Shown here: positions 38,648 through 45,865 of the stretch, one piece after another
How positions within the stretch are numbered: position 1 is the stretch's first letter
Layout of the letters: each line of letters opens with the position of its first letter
DNA from: a virus
Direction: 5' to 3' (one strand)
IMG/VR virus record: IMGVR_UViG_3300045973_000110
Location: 1 to 54,613 of that record
Length of the DNA stretch: 54,613 nucleotides
Program-made: the position numbers and the translations under genes
The notes under the pieces: generated by a model
Seen by the model: only the letters and a program-made list of their open reading frames with translations
Databases searched by the model: none
What the model was told of the DNA's origin: nothing

Positions 38648-39175
38648 ATGTTTATTTTTGATGGTATTAATAAAAAAATCAAGATTGACAAAGATGCTAC
38701 TAATATCAAGTATACATTATATGGTAAAACTTGGTATATTTTTGATGCCGTCGACTTATACTCGGAGTGGAAGAGATGGTGTGTACAGGGCGATGGTGCT
38801 CAGTACACACCAGCCTTTTCTGTACTAGGCGGGGAAGATATTGGTGGCGGATTAAAGGTTGGTTCTTATGTATTCTTATTAAGTTCAAACGGCTACATAT
38901 TACAAGGACCAGATGAAGATAACGTATTTATACAGATATCTGGTAATTTATATCCAGACATTGCAAACTATCCGATTATTGAATCAAACCCTCTATATAG
39001 TTATTCTTTGATTATGAGAAACTCGTCTTTAACTCAAACATCAATTGTTTCTACTGGGAGTGGTCTATCTTCGGAACAAGATACGTTATTGCGCGAGATT
39101 AGTCCAAAACTTTCTACGATTAATGATGGGGTTAAAAAATCAAGTATATTAATCCCACACACAGAAGACGTGTAA
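38648..39175 (+). CDS. Virion structural protein, partner of the preceding gene
   Basis: 175 residues starting 4 bases after the previous stop. It holds the pattern DLYSEWKRWCVQGDGAQYTP and AFSVLGGEDIGGG, then a YVFLLSSNGY strand, typical of the second member of this gene pair in other phages. The C-terminal 40 residues are helical and may form a trimerisation segment. Confidence 0.55.
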   Translation: MFIFDGINKKIKIDKDATNIKYTLYGKTWYIFDAVDLYSEWKRWCVQGDGAQYTPAFSVLGGEDIGGGLKVGSYVFLLSSNGYILQGPDEDNVFIQISGNLYPDIANYPIIESNPLYSYSLIMRNSSLTQTSIVSTGSGLSSEQDTLLREISPKLSTINDGVKKSSILIPHTEDV

Positions 39176-39188
39176 AAGGAGGAATTGT

Positions 39189-40418
39189 ATGCAATTATCT
39201 TATTATCCAATGAAAATGGTACAGATTACTGGCTCCGAAACTGCTACATCGCATAAGGGGACTTTTAATGTTGATATGGCATATAAGGATGACCCATGGG
39301 CATATGCGCCAGCGGATGTGATTGTATCTGCCGTCGACGCAAATCTATACGTCCCAGGGGTTAGTGTTAACGCGGTTTATTTTGAAACATTAACTCAGGT
39401 TGGAACACCAAAATTTTCTGATATTGTCACGTATAGAATGGTGCATGGGAATGATTCTGATTTAAAGGCACTGGGTATTGTTAAGGGAAAGATTTTTAAG
39501 CAAGGTGAACGTATTTATAAACAGGGTGTCAAAGGAACAACCTCTGCTCACATTCATTTCTCAGTTGGTCGTGGAAAGTTCTTAGCACCAGGGGTTATTG
39601 ATTCGGAGAAAACTGGAAATTTTTCAATTCTTACTACTGGCGGAAGAGTGCATTGTTATGATGCAATGTATGTACGCACTGGCACACCTATTTATAAGTT
39701 TAATGTACCAAATAGCTTCCCACAAGACGGATATCCGTGGAAATACGAACCAGTTACCACATATGCACCTATGGCTGCCGTTGCAAATATGGCTGTGGAT
39801 ATAGGTAGTGAAATTATCAGAGTTCGCAGTATGCCTGGGTTAAAAGCTGTTCAGATTGCTACATTACCCATAAACACAAGAACAAAGGTATTAGAATACT
39901 CAACGGCTCAATGTGATGGGTATGATTGGATTAAAGTACAACTTGGAGCAATATTTGGATATAGCGCAGTCTTGCCATTATACATGAAAATCGTAGATAC
40001 TACGCTGCCTATTCTTAGTGTTGTTATAGATAAGATTAGTCAGTTAGATGTAACGATAACATGGAAGTCAAGCATTCCCGCAACTGGGTTTGAGTATTCG
40101 TTAGACAATGTTCATTGGGCTATCCCAACATCTATCGACGCCGATACCGTTATAATCAAAGGGTTGACACAAAACACAGCGTATACGCTATATTTTAAGG
40201 CTAAATCAGCCACGGGTGTATATGGTTATATCAATGCAAAAGTGACAACCTTACCAGCTGATGAAAATGCTGAACTGAAAAAAGAATTGGCTATTGCGAA
40301 TGCAAAAATTACAGCTATGCAAGTGACGATTGACGAACTTAACAAAGCGAATGCTTCGTTAAAGGCTCAACTCGCTACATTTGTAGTTGCAACTCAAACC
40401 TTATATGAAAAGGTTTAA
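39189..40418 (+). CDS. Endolysin: M23-like metallopeptidase, SH3b, FN3 and coiled coil
   Basis: 409 residues, strong AAAAGGAGG. Residues about 10-130 carry M23-type zinc motifs: His22 and Asp29 in SHKGTFNVD, and His121/His123 in SAHIHFSVG. Residues about 205-268 resemble an SH3b wall-binding domain (EIIRVRSMPGLKAVQIATLP). An FN3-like module (about 275-355) and a leucine-rich coiled coil (about 358-405) end the protein, unusual for a lysin and suggesting it oligomerises. No signal peptide is present, so release needs the holins encoded next. It would cut peptide bonds in peptidoglycan. Confidence 0.75.
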   Translation: MQLSYYPMKMVQITGSETATSHKGTFNVDMAYKDDPWAYAPADVIVSAVDANLYVPGVSVNAVYFETLTQVGTPKFSDIVTYRMVHGNDSDLKALGIVKGKIFKQGERIYKQGVKGTTSAHIHFSVGRGKFLAPGVIDSEKTGNFSILTTGGRVHCYDAMYVRTGTPIYKFNVPNSFPQDGYPWKYEPVTTYAPMAAVANMAVDIGSEIIRVRSMPGLKAVQIATLPINTRTKVLEYSTAQCDGYDWIKVQLGAIFGYSAVLPLYMKIVDTTLPILSVVIDKISQLDVTITWKSSIPATGFEYSLDNVHWAIPTSIDADTVIIKGLTQNTAYTLYFKAKSATGVYGYINAKVTTLPADENAELKKELAIANAKITAMQVTIDELNKANASLKAQLATFVVATQTLYEKV

Positions 40419-40430
40419 AGGAGAAAAGGA

Positions 40431-40916
40431 ATGTTAGATGAATTAATCGCTTTATTGTTGCCGAATCTTAAGTTGGTATCTTATGGTATAATTATTTTGA
40501 TTGCAGCAGTAGCAGCCAGAGTTCTAAGTGGAACATTAAAAAATGTATACGCTTTGAATTATAAATTTGACATGGGATGGTTTTTGAATGGTGTTGTAAA
40601 AGGTATTGTATTTATTATCGCAGTTACCTTTGCATCGGTTGTAACAGCGTGGTTCCCAAGCTTTCTACAATTAGCTGGAATTACAAGCGCACAAATGTCG
40701 CAGGCTGTTTCTGTTATCGCTATCACTGTTGTAATCGCAATCGCAGTATCAAAATACTTTGTTGAAACAGTAAAAAATTTTATGGTATATCTCGGAGTGA
40801 CTCAAGAAGAGGTTGATGGTTATGCCGAGATTCCCGAAGTATTAACGCCAGAAGAAACGCCAGAAAAAATTATTGAAACCGAAGAGACGAAGTCGCAAGA
40901 CCCGTCTGCTATGTAA
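40431..40916 (+). CDS. Holin (LL-H-like, three membrane segments)
   Basis: 161 residues. Membrane segments near 7-26 (LVSYGIIILIAAVAARVL), 52-72 (VVKGIVFIIAVTFASVV) and 84-108 (SVIAITVVIAIAVSKYF), followed by an acidic Glu/Thr-rich cytoplasmic tail. Location directly after the endolysin and before a second membrane protein supports a holin. It would form the pore that releases the lysin. Confidence 0.75.
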   Translation: MLDELIALLLPNLKLVSYGIIILIAAVAARVLSGTLKNVYALNYKFDMGWFLNGVVKGIVFIIAVTFASVVTAWFPSFLQLAGITSAQMSQAVSVIAITVVIAIAVSKYFVETVKNFMVYLGVTQEEVDGYAEIPEVLTPEETPEKIIETEETKSQDPSAM

Positions 40917-40937
40917 CGGAAAAGAAAGAGGTAAAAT

Positions 40938-41291
40938 ATGAATGAATTTTTAACCACCCTACAACCAGCGTTGCTTGACTTGGTTGTCCTTATTTTAGTT
41001 GGCTTAATTGGTGTTGCTGGTTCAGCAGTGTATCATTGGCGTAAACTCCTAATCGTTAGATTTGGAGCTGAGACTTTTGATGCCGCACGTGAATTTGCTA
41101 TTGGTCTTTATACGATGTTAGAAGACCAGTTTGCCGACGTGTTACATGCTGGCGCTTTGAAAAAAGCTGAGATGGATAAATTACTATTAGAAAAATTTCC
41201 TAGCCTAACCCAAGCTGACTTAGATTCTATCAATAAAGCCGTTTGGGCTGCGATGCAGGAATTAGAACCGATTTTAGACCCCGCTGAATAA
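40938..41291 (+). CDS. Second holin-type membrane protein (phage LL-H family-like)
   Basis: 117 residues with one N-terminal membrane helix (LLDLVVLILVGLIGVAGSAVY) and a helical cytoplasmic domain (FDAAREFAIGLYTMLEDQF) of the type found in LL-H holins. The pair of membrane genes may act as holin and antiholin, or as one heteromeric holin. Confidence 0.65.
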   Translation: MNEFLTTLQPALLDLVVLILVGLIGVAGSAVYHWRKLLIVRFGAETFDAAREFAIGLYTMLEDQFADVLHAGALKKAEMDKLLLEKFPSLTQADLDSINKAVWAAMQELEPILDPAE

Positions 41292-41318
41292 AAAAAACAA
41301 ATAGGAGGTAGTTAATTT

Positions 41319-41564
41319 ATGATTAATAATATGTTTATTGGTTCAAATGCAATCCACACGAGTGTTGCCAAAGCAGAAATTGTGCCGTCTGGTACAACTA
41401 TTTCTGATTTTCAATTACTAAATGACCAAGCCTGTACTGTTAGAATTAATAATGGTCCAGTAATCTATCTAAGAGCGCTACAAGGTCTTAGTTTAGGGTT
41501 TGTTTCTAGTCTTAAAATCCAAGAAGGTGGAATAACGTATAACTGGATTGGCTCAAGGGGGTAA
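41319..41564 (+). CDS. Small structural protein
   Basis: 81 residues, AGGAGGTAG upstream. Beta-rich (VAKAEIVPSGTTISDFQLLN; TVRINNGPVIYLRALQGL), probably a small trimeric baseplate or head subunit. It precedes the beta-propeller gene by 4 bases and may provide its attachment point. Confidence 0.55.
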   Translation: MINNMFIGSNAIHTSVAKAEIVPSGTTISDFQLLNDQACTVRINNGPVIYLRALQGLSLGFVSSLKIQEGGITYNWIGSRG

Positions 41565-41567
41565 AAT

Positions 41568-42803
41568 ATGCCTTTTTTGCAATTAAACCCCTATACTACT
41601 ACACCATCTGTCGAAGATGATGTAGTGATTGTTGGGCAAACGGTTGTTACTGGTGTAGCGACCGAAGAGATAAGCCAATATGACACTGTTGTACGCAGTT
41701 TTACGGCAGGGCTTGAAAACGGATTAGATTCTATAACGATTAGTTCTCCGACGGGTGTTGGGCGCGGGGTTGCTTTTAGTCGAGATGGAGTTTATTTTGC
41801 GATTGCCCACTATAACGGAATTGATATTTTTAAACGGAATGGTGATATATTTACAAAACTTGCCAATGTTGACGTTGCTCCGTCGGGATTTGCTCTTGGC
41901 TGTTCTTTTAGCTCCGACGGCACTTATTTAGTTGTCGCTAGCAACTCATTTCCTTACACTAGAATGTATAAACGTACAGGTGACACGTTCGTATCAATGA
42001 CCTTTCCGAGCGTCAGTGCAACAGCTAACGCTGTTTCGTTCTGCGTAGACGATATTCATGTTGCCTTTGCTATCTATGAATCCCCCTATATTGTTATTAT
42101 GAAACGTAGTGGAGATATTTTTACGGCTTTAACTACCCCTTCGGTAACTCCTACAGGGGGTGGACGTGGTATTACATGGAGTGCAGATGGTGTATACCTA
42201 GTTGTAGCACATTCAACCTCTCCGTGTATTACTATTTATAAACGTGATGGCGATGTATTCACAAAGTTAACAAACCCTTCGACACTACCAAGTGATTTTG
42301 CATTTGCTGTCTCTTTTAGCCCAAATGGAGAATATTTGGCGGCGGCATATTATAACACCCCCTATGTTATGTTATATAAGCGGGACGGAGATATATTTAC
42401 AAAAATAACTGACGTTGACCATGCACCTAATGGATTCGCAAGAGGTATTGCATTTAGTAGCGACAGTAATTATTTAGTTGTTGTTGGGGAAATCACCCCA
42501 TTTATTACAATTTATCAGAGAAATGGTAATACTTTTACCAAACGCACAGCTCCGACTTTGGGCGAGGCGGGATATGGGATTTGTTTTGGTGATGCGTCAA
42601 ATTATATGGCTTTGGCAATTAATGGTGCTACGAATTTAGCCGTATATAAGGCATCCCCAGATATCAAGGTATCAAAGGCTTTGAATAGCGCGGAAAACAT
42701 TGTTGGATTTACCGACATTGGATATGCGAATGAGTCTGTTAGCGCAAATGATACTGTTGGTATCACTTCTATCATTAGAGACACGAGTAATTACCCATTA
42801 TAA
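41568..42803 (+). CDS. Seven-bladed beta-propeller virion protein
   Basis: 411 residues, AAGGGGGTA upstream. From about residue 60 to 370 seven consecutive repeats of about 45 residues follow the pattern (G/R)xxF-S-x-D-G-x-Y-L-x-V-A...Y-K-R-x-G-D-x-F-T-K-L, for example FSRDGVYFAIAHYNGIDIFK and WSADGVYLVVAHSTSPCITI. Seven copies are enough to close one propeller. Blade 3 is the most diverged. Such YVTN/WD40-like propellers bind proteins or sugars. Located after the lysis genes and outside the fibre row, it is probably an extra adhesin. Confidence 0.7.
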   Translation: MPFLQLNPYTTTPSVEDDVVIVGQTVVTGVATEEISQYDTVVRSFTAGLENGLDSITISSPTGVGRGVAFSRDGVYFAIAHYNGIDIFKRNGDIFTKLANVDVAPSGFALGCSFSSDGTYLVVASNSFPYTRMYKRTGDTFVSMTFPSVSATANAVSFCVDDIHVAFAIYESPYIVIMKRSGDIFTALTTPSVTPTGGGRGITWSADGVYLVVAHSTSPCITIYKRDGDVFTKLTNPSTLPSDFAFAVSFSPNGEYLAAAYYNTPYVMLYKRDGDIFTKITDVDHAPNGFARGIAFSSDSNYLVVVGEITPFITIYQRNGNTFTKRTAPTLGEAGYGICFGDASNYMALAINGATNLAVYKASPDIKVSKALNSAENIVGFTDIGYANESVSANDTVGITSIIRDTSNYPL

Positions 42804-42804
42804 G

Positions 42805-42830
42805 TGGAATAAAAGAACTAATTTATTCCA
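42805..42830 (+). promoter_or_regulatory. Hairpin directly upstream of tnpB
   Basis: Perfect 9-bp inverted repeat TGGAATAAA (42805-42813) and TTTATTCCA (42822-42830) with an 8-base loop, followed by an A-run and the ribosome site of tnpB. It may be a terminator for the propeller gene or the left-end hairpin of an IS605-type element; there is no T tract on the + strand. Confidence 0.5.
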
Positions 42831-42848
42831 AAAAGGAGGTGCGGATAA

Positions 42849-44003
42849 TTGTATTTAACAAGATTTGTTAATGTAAATAATGCGGATGTAAAAGATTTAA
42901 ATAAATTATCCGCAGATGTCTGGAATCATTGTGTTTTGTTAGACGCTGAATATTATATAAATCACAAAAGATATTTAACACAAAATGAATTGCAAAATTT
43001 ATTAAAAGGGTTTGTCAAATTGCACTCTAAAAATATTCAACATATTATTTTAAAGTATAACCAAGCACGTACCGATATGTTTAATTCGATTAAGTTAAGA
43101 CATAAAAATAGTCGCACGGTTAAACTTCCGTATAAACATAAAAATTTTATGCCGACTGGGTGGGATTATCAAGCCTTTAGTGTCGACTATGAAAGTCAAA
43201 TTATTCGTCTTGGTTCTATAAAAGGGAAAGCTCCTATATTTATTAAGGGGTATAATTTACCACAAAATATAGTTGAGATTGAGTTAGTTTATGATGGCGA
43301 ATATCGATTGTCATTGAAATATAAAATTGACAATAATGTTCGTGTTATACAATCTAATAACTCGTCCGCAATTGACCTTGGAGAAATTCACGCGATAGCA
43401 TCTATCGACAATAATCGTAATGCAATTATTATTACTGGGCGTAAGCTAAGAAGTATTTCTAGGTTACGTAACAAAGAGCAGGGGCGCATTCGTCAGAGAA
43501 TGAGTAAAACAGTTAAAGGAAGTAAACAGAATAAGAAATACCGCAACGCGATAAGTTCTATGAAATTTAAAAACGAACGGCAAACCAAGGATTGTGTTCA
43601 CAAAATAACAAAACATTATGTTAATTATTGCGTAGAGCACAATGTTGCAATTGTATATTATGGAGACTTAGATTCTTCGACAAGAAACACTAAAAAGGGC
43701 GGGAAAATTAATCGCGCTAATCGTCAAAAATTGTCTCAGTGGAATTATGGTCAAGTTGTAAGTCAATTGCAAAACAAATTGTTAAGATTTGGAGTGAAAA
43801 TGGTTAAGGTTAAGGAATATAACACAACTAAGAAGTGTCCAGTGTGTGAAACTTTAAATAAAACCAAGGGGCGAGAATATAAGTGTAAATGTGGTTATAA
43901 AAATCACAGAGACTTAAATGGCGCCATTAATATTCTAAATGATAACAATTGTTATGGTTATAAGATTAATTCTTGTAATACATTCAAGTATCTGCGAGCG
44001 TAA
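42849..44003 (+). CDS. tnpB: TnpB-family RNA-guided nuclease (IS200/IS605), displaced RuvC-II Glu
   Basis: 384 residues from a TTG at 42849 after AAAAAGGAGGTG. RuvC-I is intact (AIDLGEIHAI, Asp176). RuvC-II reads YYGDLDS with Gly272 where most TnpBs have Glu. A Glu (Glu323, VKEYNTTKKCPVC) lies before the zinc ribbon, where some TnpBs carry a relocated catalytic Glu. RuvC-III Asp355 (HRDLNGAIN) and four zinc-ribbon cysteines (CPVC, CKCG) are present. TnpB cuts DNA next to a TAM using a guide RNA from the 3' end of its own transcript. No TnpA transposase is in the window. Whether this copy cuts or only binds is undecided. Confidence 0.85.
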   Translation: MYLTRFVNVNNADVKDLNKLSADVWNHCVLLDAEYYINHKRYLTQNELQNLLKGFVKLHSKNIQHIILKYNQARTDMFNSIKLRHKNSRTVKLPYKHKNFMPTGWDYQAFSVDYESQIIRLGSIKGKAPIFIKGYNLPQNIVEIELVYDGEYRLSLKYKIDNNVRVIQSNNSSAIDLGEIHAIASIDNNRNAIIITGRKLRSISRLRNKEQGRIRQRMSKTVKGSKQNKKYRNAISSMKFKNERQTKDCVHKITKHYVNYCVEHNVAIVYYGDLDSSTRNTKKGGKINRANRQKLSQWNYGQVVSQLQNKLLRFGVKMVKVKEYNTTKKCPVCETLNKTKGREYKCKCGYKNHRDLNGAINILNDNNCYGYKINSCNTFKYLRA

Positions 44004-44105
44004 CCGCAAGGCAGTAGATGTCGATGTCGCCGACCTAGCTAATGACTGGTAGTCTATGGATATTGCATAGAAAAACGAAAGTTGCGACACAAGAACTATT
44101 TTAAT
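43960..44105 (+). ncRNA. Candidate omega-RNA (guide RNA) at the tnpB 3' end
   Basis: TnpB guides are processed from the 3' end of the gene and the bases beyond the stop. The segment after the stop has hairpins, including TCTATG...CATAGA (about 44054-44072), and ends before the promoter at 44111. Exact ends and guide cannot be read without the empty-site sequence. Confidence 0.4.
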
Positions 44106-44110
44106 GGCAC

Positions 44111-44139
44111 TTGACAGATTAAATGTTTTGTGTTATACT
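44111..44139 (+). promoter_or_regulatory. Sigma-70/A-type promoter of the RNA island
   Basis: TTGACA (44111-44116), a 17-base spacer and TATACT (44134-44139). It should start transcription just before 44150 and drive the coiled-coil gene, the S24-like gene and the structured RNA block down to the hairpin near 46650. Confidence 0.85.
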
Positions 44140-44162
44140 ATATGTATAAGGAGGATTGGTTT

Positions 44163-44399
44163 ATGACTATTGATGAAATGAAAACAAAAATTGTATTACT
44201 AGAAAAAGAAATTGAACTCGCCAAGTTGCAATTGCAATTAGCTGAGATTCAAAAAATTATCTATGTACCGCAATACCCCATTTATCCTATATGTCCAACT
44301 ATTGACCCATACCCATGGTATCATTATAATCACGTGACATGCCATACTGGAACTATGGGTATCATGTCGAATAATTGTACAACTCTTACCGCTAGATAA
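44163..44399 (+). CDS. Small coiled-coil protein with Tyr/Pro-rich tail
   Basis: 78 residues from the ATG at 44163, after AAGGAGG. Residues 1-32 form a strict heptad coiled coil (KIVLLEKEIELAKLQLQLAE). The rest is a Tyr/Pro/Cys/His-rich tail (VPQYPIYPICPTIDPYPWYH), which looks adapted to bind a partner or metal. It is the first gene behind the 44.1 kb promoter. Not recognised. Confidence 0.6.
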   Translation: MTIDEMKTKIVLLEKEIELAKLQLQLAEIQKIIYVPQYPIYPICPTIDPYPWYHYNHVTCHTGTMGIMSNNCTTLTAR

Positions 44400-44711
44400 A
44401 TGCAATACGACAAAGAGAACATGCATACGGCAATTAAATTGCTACAAGGTGAAACTTGTTTGGTTCAGGGATTCGGCAATTCAATGACACCGATTCTAAA
44501 ATCGGCTCAAGTTTGCGAGGTTAAACCTATTGACGACCATTCAAAATTATCCAAAGGTAATATTGTACTATGTAAGGTTAATGGTCATGTATACCTGCAT
44601 ATGATTTCTGCTATCCGTGGTAATCAATTCCAGATTAGCAATAATCACAAACATGTAAACGGATGGATTACAGCACCTAATATATTTGGCGTTGTAACAA
44701 AGATTTTATAA
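44400..44711 (+). CDS. S24/S26-like (LexA/signal-peptidase fold) protein, Lys replaced
   Basis: 103 residues whose start abuts the previous stop. The core matches S24/S26 Ser-Lys peptidases: GFGNSMTPILKSAQ holds the expected Ser, followed by KLSKGNIVLCKVNGHVYLHM. Where the family has catalytic Lys (VKR), this protein reads YLHM, so His stands in its place. It may be inactive or use a Ser-His pair. There is no DNA-binding or membrane segment. Similar small proteins occur in many phages with unknown role. Confidence 0.65.
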   Translation: MQYDKENMHTAIKLLQGETCLVQGFGNSMTPILKSAQVCEVKPIDDHSKLSKGNIVLCKVNGHVYLHMISAIRGNQFQISNNHKHVNGWITAPNIFGVVTKIL

Positions 44712-45064
44712 ACCGAGCCCTATTAATACGGTGACAGAGCACGACTGGGCGAGCCTCTCGTGGCTAAAGACAACCTATCCGATTAACGACTCAAAACGGT
44801 AAACAATCCGCGCGTATTAATCGTGAAGTTGGGTAATGAGAAATGGCGTGCATCCCCCTTTGGGGAAAATAGAATAAATATGGTCGGGGCACAGTGCGGT
44901 CGACGTCGGTATGTAACAAAAAGAGTGTGCCATGGTTACTCACTCTAACAAAAAGCATATCTCTTACCTCTTGTATTTGTGACGAGTGGCTATCTGATTT
45001 TACTGATAACCCAATAATTAACCTGTGTGTTAATTACATGTGAGTGGAATGCTCACAAAATCAT
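44712..45064 (+). ncRNA. Structured RNA, copy A (5' part), candidate GOLLD/ROOL-class
   Basis: No credible CDS. The conserved core 44886-45056 includes a GTATGT/GCATAT stem (44909-44914 with 44955-44960) enclosing AGAGTG/CACTCT (44922-44927 with 44941-44946) and a 13-base loop of form TGCC-NN-GG-NN-ACT. The 15-base TGTATTTGTGACGAG (44972-44986) follows, then a GGCTATC/GATAACC-like stem and a terminal GTGAG/CTCAC hairpin (45040-45056). The same elements with changed bases but kept pairing recur at 46310-46473. The 5' side (44714-44733) has an ACCG/CGGT stem and a CCCC/GGGG hairpin. Transcribed from 44111. Confidence 0.7.
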
Positions 45065-45139
45065 CGCGGGTAGGAATGCTGGGCATTCACGGGTCTCATA
45101 AGCCTGTTCAGGGGAGTTCAATTCTTCCACCCGCCTCCA
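45065..45139 (+). tRNA. tRNA-like element with CAU anticodon, degenerate D arm
   Basis: 75 bases folding as acceptor stem (C1 x C72 unpaired, then six pairs), a 4-bp D stem (GAAT/ATTC), anticodon stem with loop CTCATAA (CAT at 45097-45099), a standard T arm (GGGAG-TTCAATT-CTTCC) and encoded CCA. It lacks U8, A14 and A21, so the elbow contacts of a normal tRNA are missing. It begins 8 bases after the terminal hairpin of RNA copy A and could be a tRNA mimic within that RNA rather than a working tRNA. Confidence 0.6.
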
Positions 45140-45423
45140 TTTTAAGTACCATTGGAGCGCGCAAAGCCAATGTTACGATAGCCTTCAAGGCAGGGTTTAC
45201 GGCAAATTCGAAATGCATAGCTATTCGCGTTTGCCTAAATTCGTAATTAACATTCGAGGATAGATAAGGCAGCTATCGCGCCATATTGCCGATGTCGGCA
45301 TTATGGTCTTGAAAGAGATGTGGGGATATAGCCAACCCACCGAATATTAATATTGGTGTACCCTACCATAAGTGGGAACGAAACAAAGCGGTTGTCGGTC
45401 ATCCATAAAAACCGTCAAATCAT
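45140..45423 (+). ncRNA. Structured RNA, copy A (3' part between the two tRNA elements)
   Basis: 284 bases without a credible CDS, full of stems: GGCAAA (45201-45206) with TTTGCC (45230-45235); CCATA/TATGG enclosing TGCCG-ATGT-CGGCA (45281-45306); GTGGG/CCCAC (about 45321-45342); and CGGTT/AACCG (about 45389-45414). Possibly one transcript with the upstream part. It ends in the same 13 bases (AAATCATCGCGGG) that precede and begin the first tRNA-like element. Confidence 0.6.
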
Positions 45424-45498
45424 CGCGGGATAGTTCAGTGGTAGAATATTGGTCTCATAAACCAAGTGTCGTTGGTCCAATTCCAACTCCCGCCTCCA
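45424..45498 (+). tRNA. tRNA with CAU anticodon, initiator-like 1:72 mismatch
   Basis: 75 bases with encoded CCA (45496-45498). Positions: acceptor 45424-45430, T8, D arm GTTC-AGTGGTA-GAAT, anticodon arm TTGGT-CTCATAA-ACCAA with CAT at 45456-45458, T arm GTTGG-TCCAATT-CCAAC. C1 and C72 cannot pair, the hallmark that lets bacterial initiator tRNA be formylated, but the three G:C pairs of initiator anticodon stems are absent and the T loop has C55. tRNA-Met, tRNA-fMet-like or lysidine-type tRNA-Ile are all possible. Confidence 0.8.
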
Positions 45499-45547
45499 TT
45501 AATCTTTACGCAGAGGTGCGTTATAGATAGAAAGATAGGTAGTAGAT

Positions 45548-45835
45548 ATGATTTTAAAAGCTCGTGGATTAGGTGGATGGATTTATATTGACAATATTAC
45601 ATTTTTTGAAAAGGTATTAGATGGGAGTAATAGCGATGGCGGGCATACAACTGGCGAAGTTTCGTATATGCGAAATGATAATGGCGTAATGACCACTATC
45701 CCACTTACAACTAATGACGCCTATTTATTAAACGACGATGGTAAAACTATCGAATCGTTATGTGGTTTATTGCCAAGCCCAAGTACAAGTCCAAGACAAG
45801 AAATTAAGCCAAGAGGAAATATGTTCCCAGTTTAA
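45548..45835 (+). CDS. Hypothetical 95-residue protein
   Basis: Begins at the ATG at 45548 with a weak GGTAG site, 49 bases after the tRNA. Compact N-terminal beta domain (LGGWIYIDNITFFEKVLDGS), acidic middle, and a Pro/Ser-rich tail (PSPSTSPRQEIKPRGN). Not recognised; part of the RNA-island operon. Confidence 0.5.
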   Translation: MILKARGLGGWIYIDNITFFEKVLDGSNSDGGHTTGEVSYMRNDNGVMTTIPLTTNDAYLLNDDGKTIESLCGLLPSPSTSPRQEIKPRGNMFPV

Positions 45836-45865
45836 GATAAAATTTTAAACATCAAGGGGTGTAAG

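Noticed and set aside
42849-44110. Complete IS200/IS605 element
   Set aside because: No TnpA transposase is present and element ends cannot be defined, so only the tnpB gene and a candidate guide RNA are listed.
45040-45246. A 68-codon open frame over the first tRNA-like element
   Set aside because: It lies across the structured RNA and the tRNA-like element, has no ribosome site, and its composition is explained by the stems.
45320-45415. Extra tRNA starting at the TGGGGATATAGCCAA stretch
   Set aside because: It resembles a tRNA 5' end but has no matching acceptor 3' strand or T arm; the bases fit a GTGGG/CCCAC hairpin.
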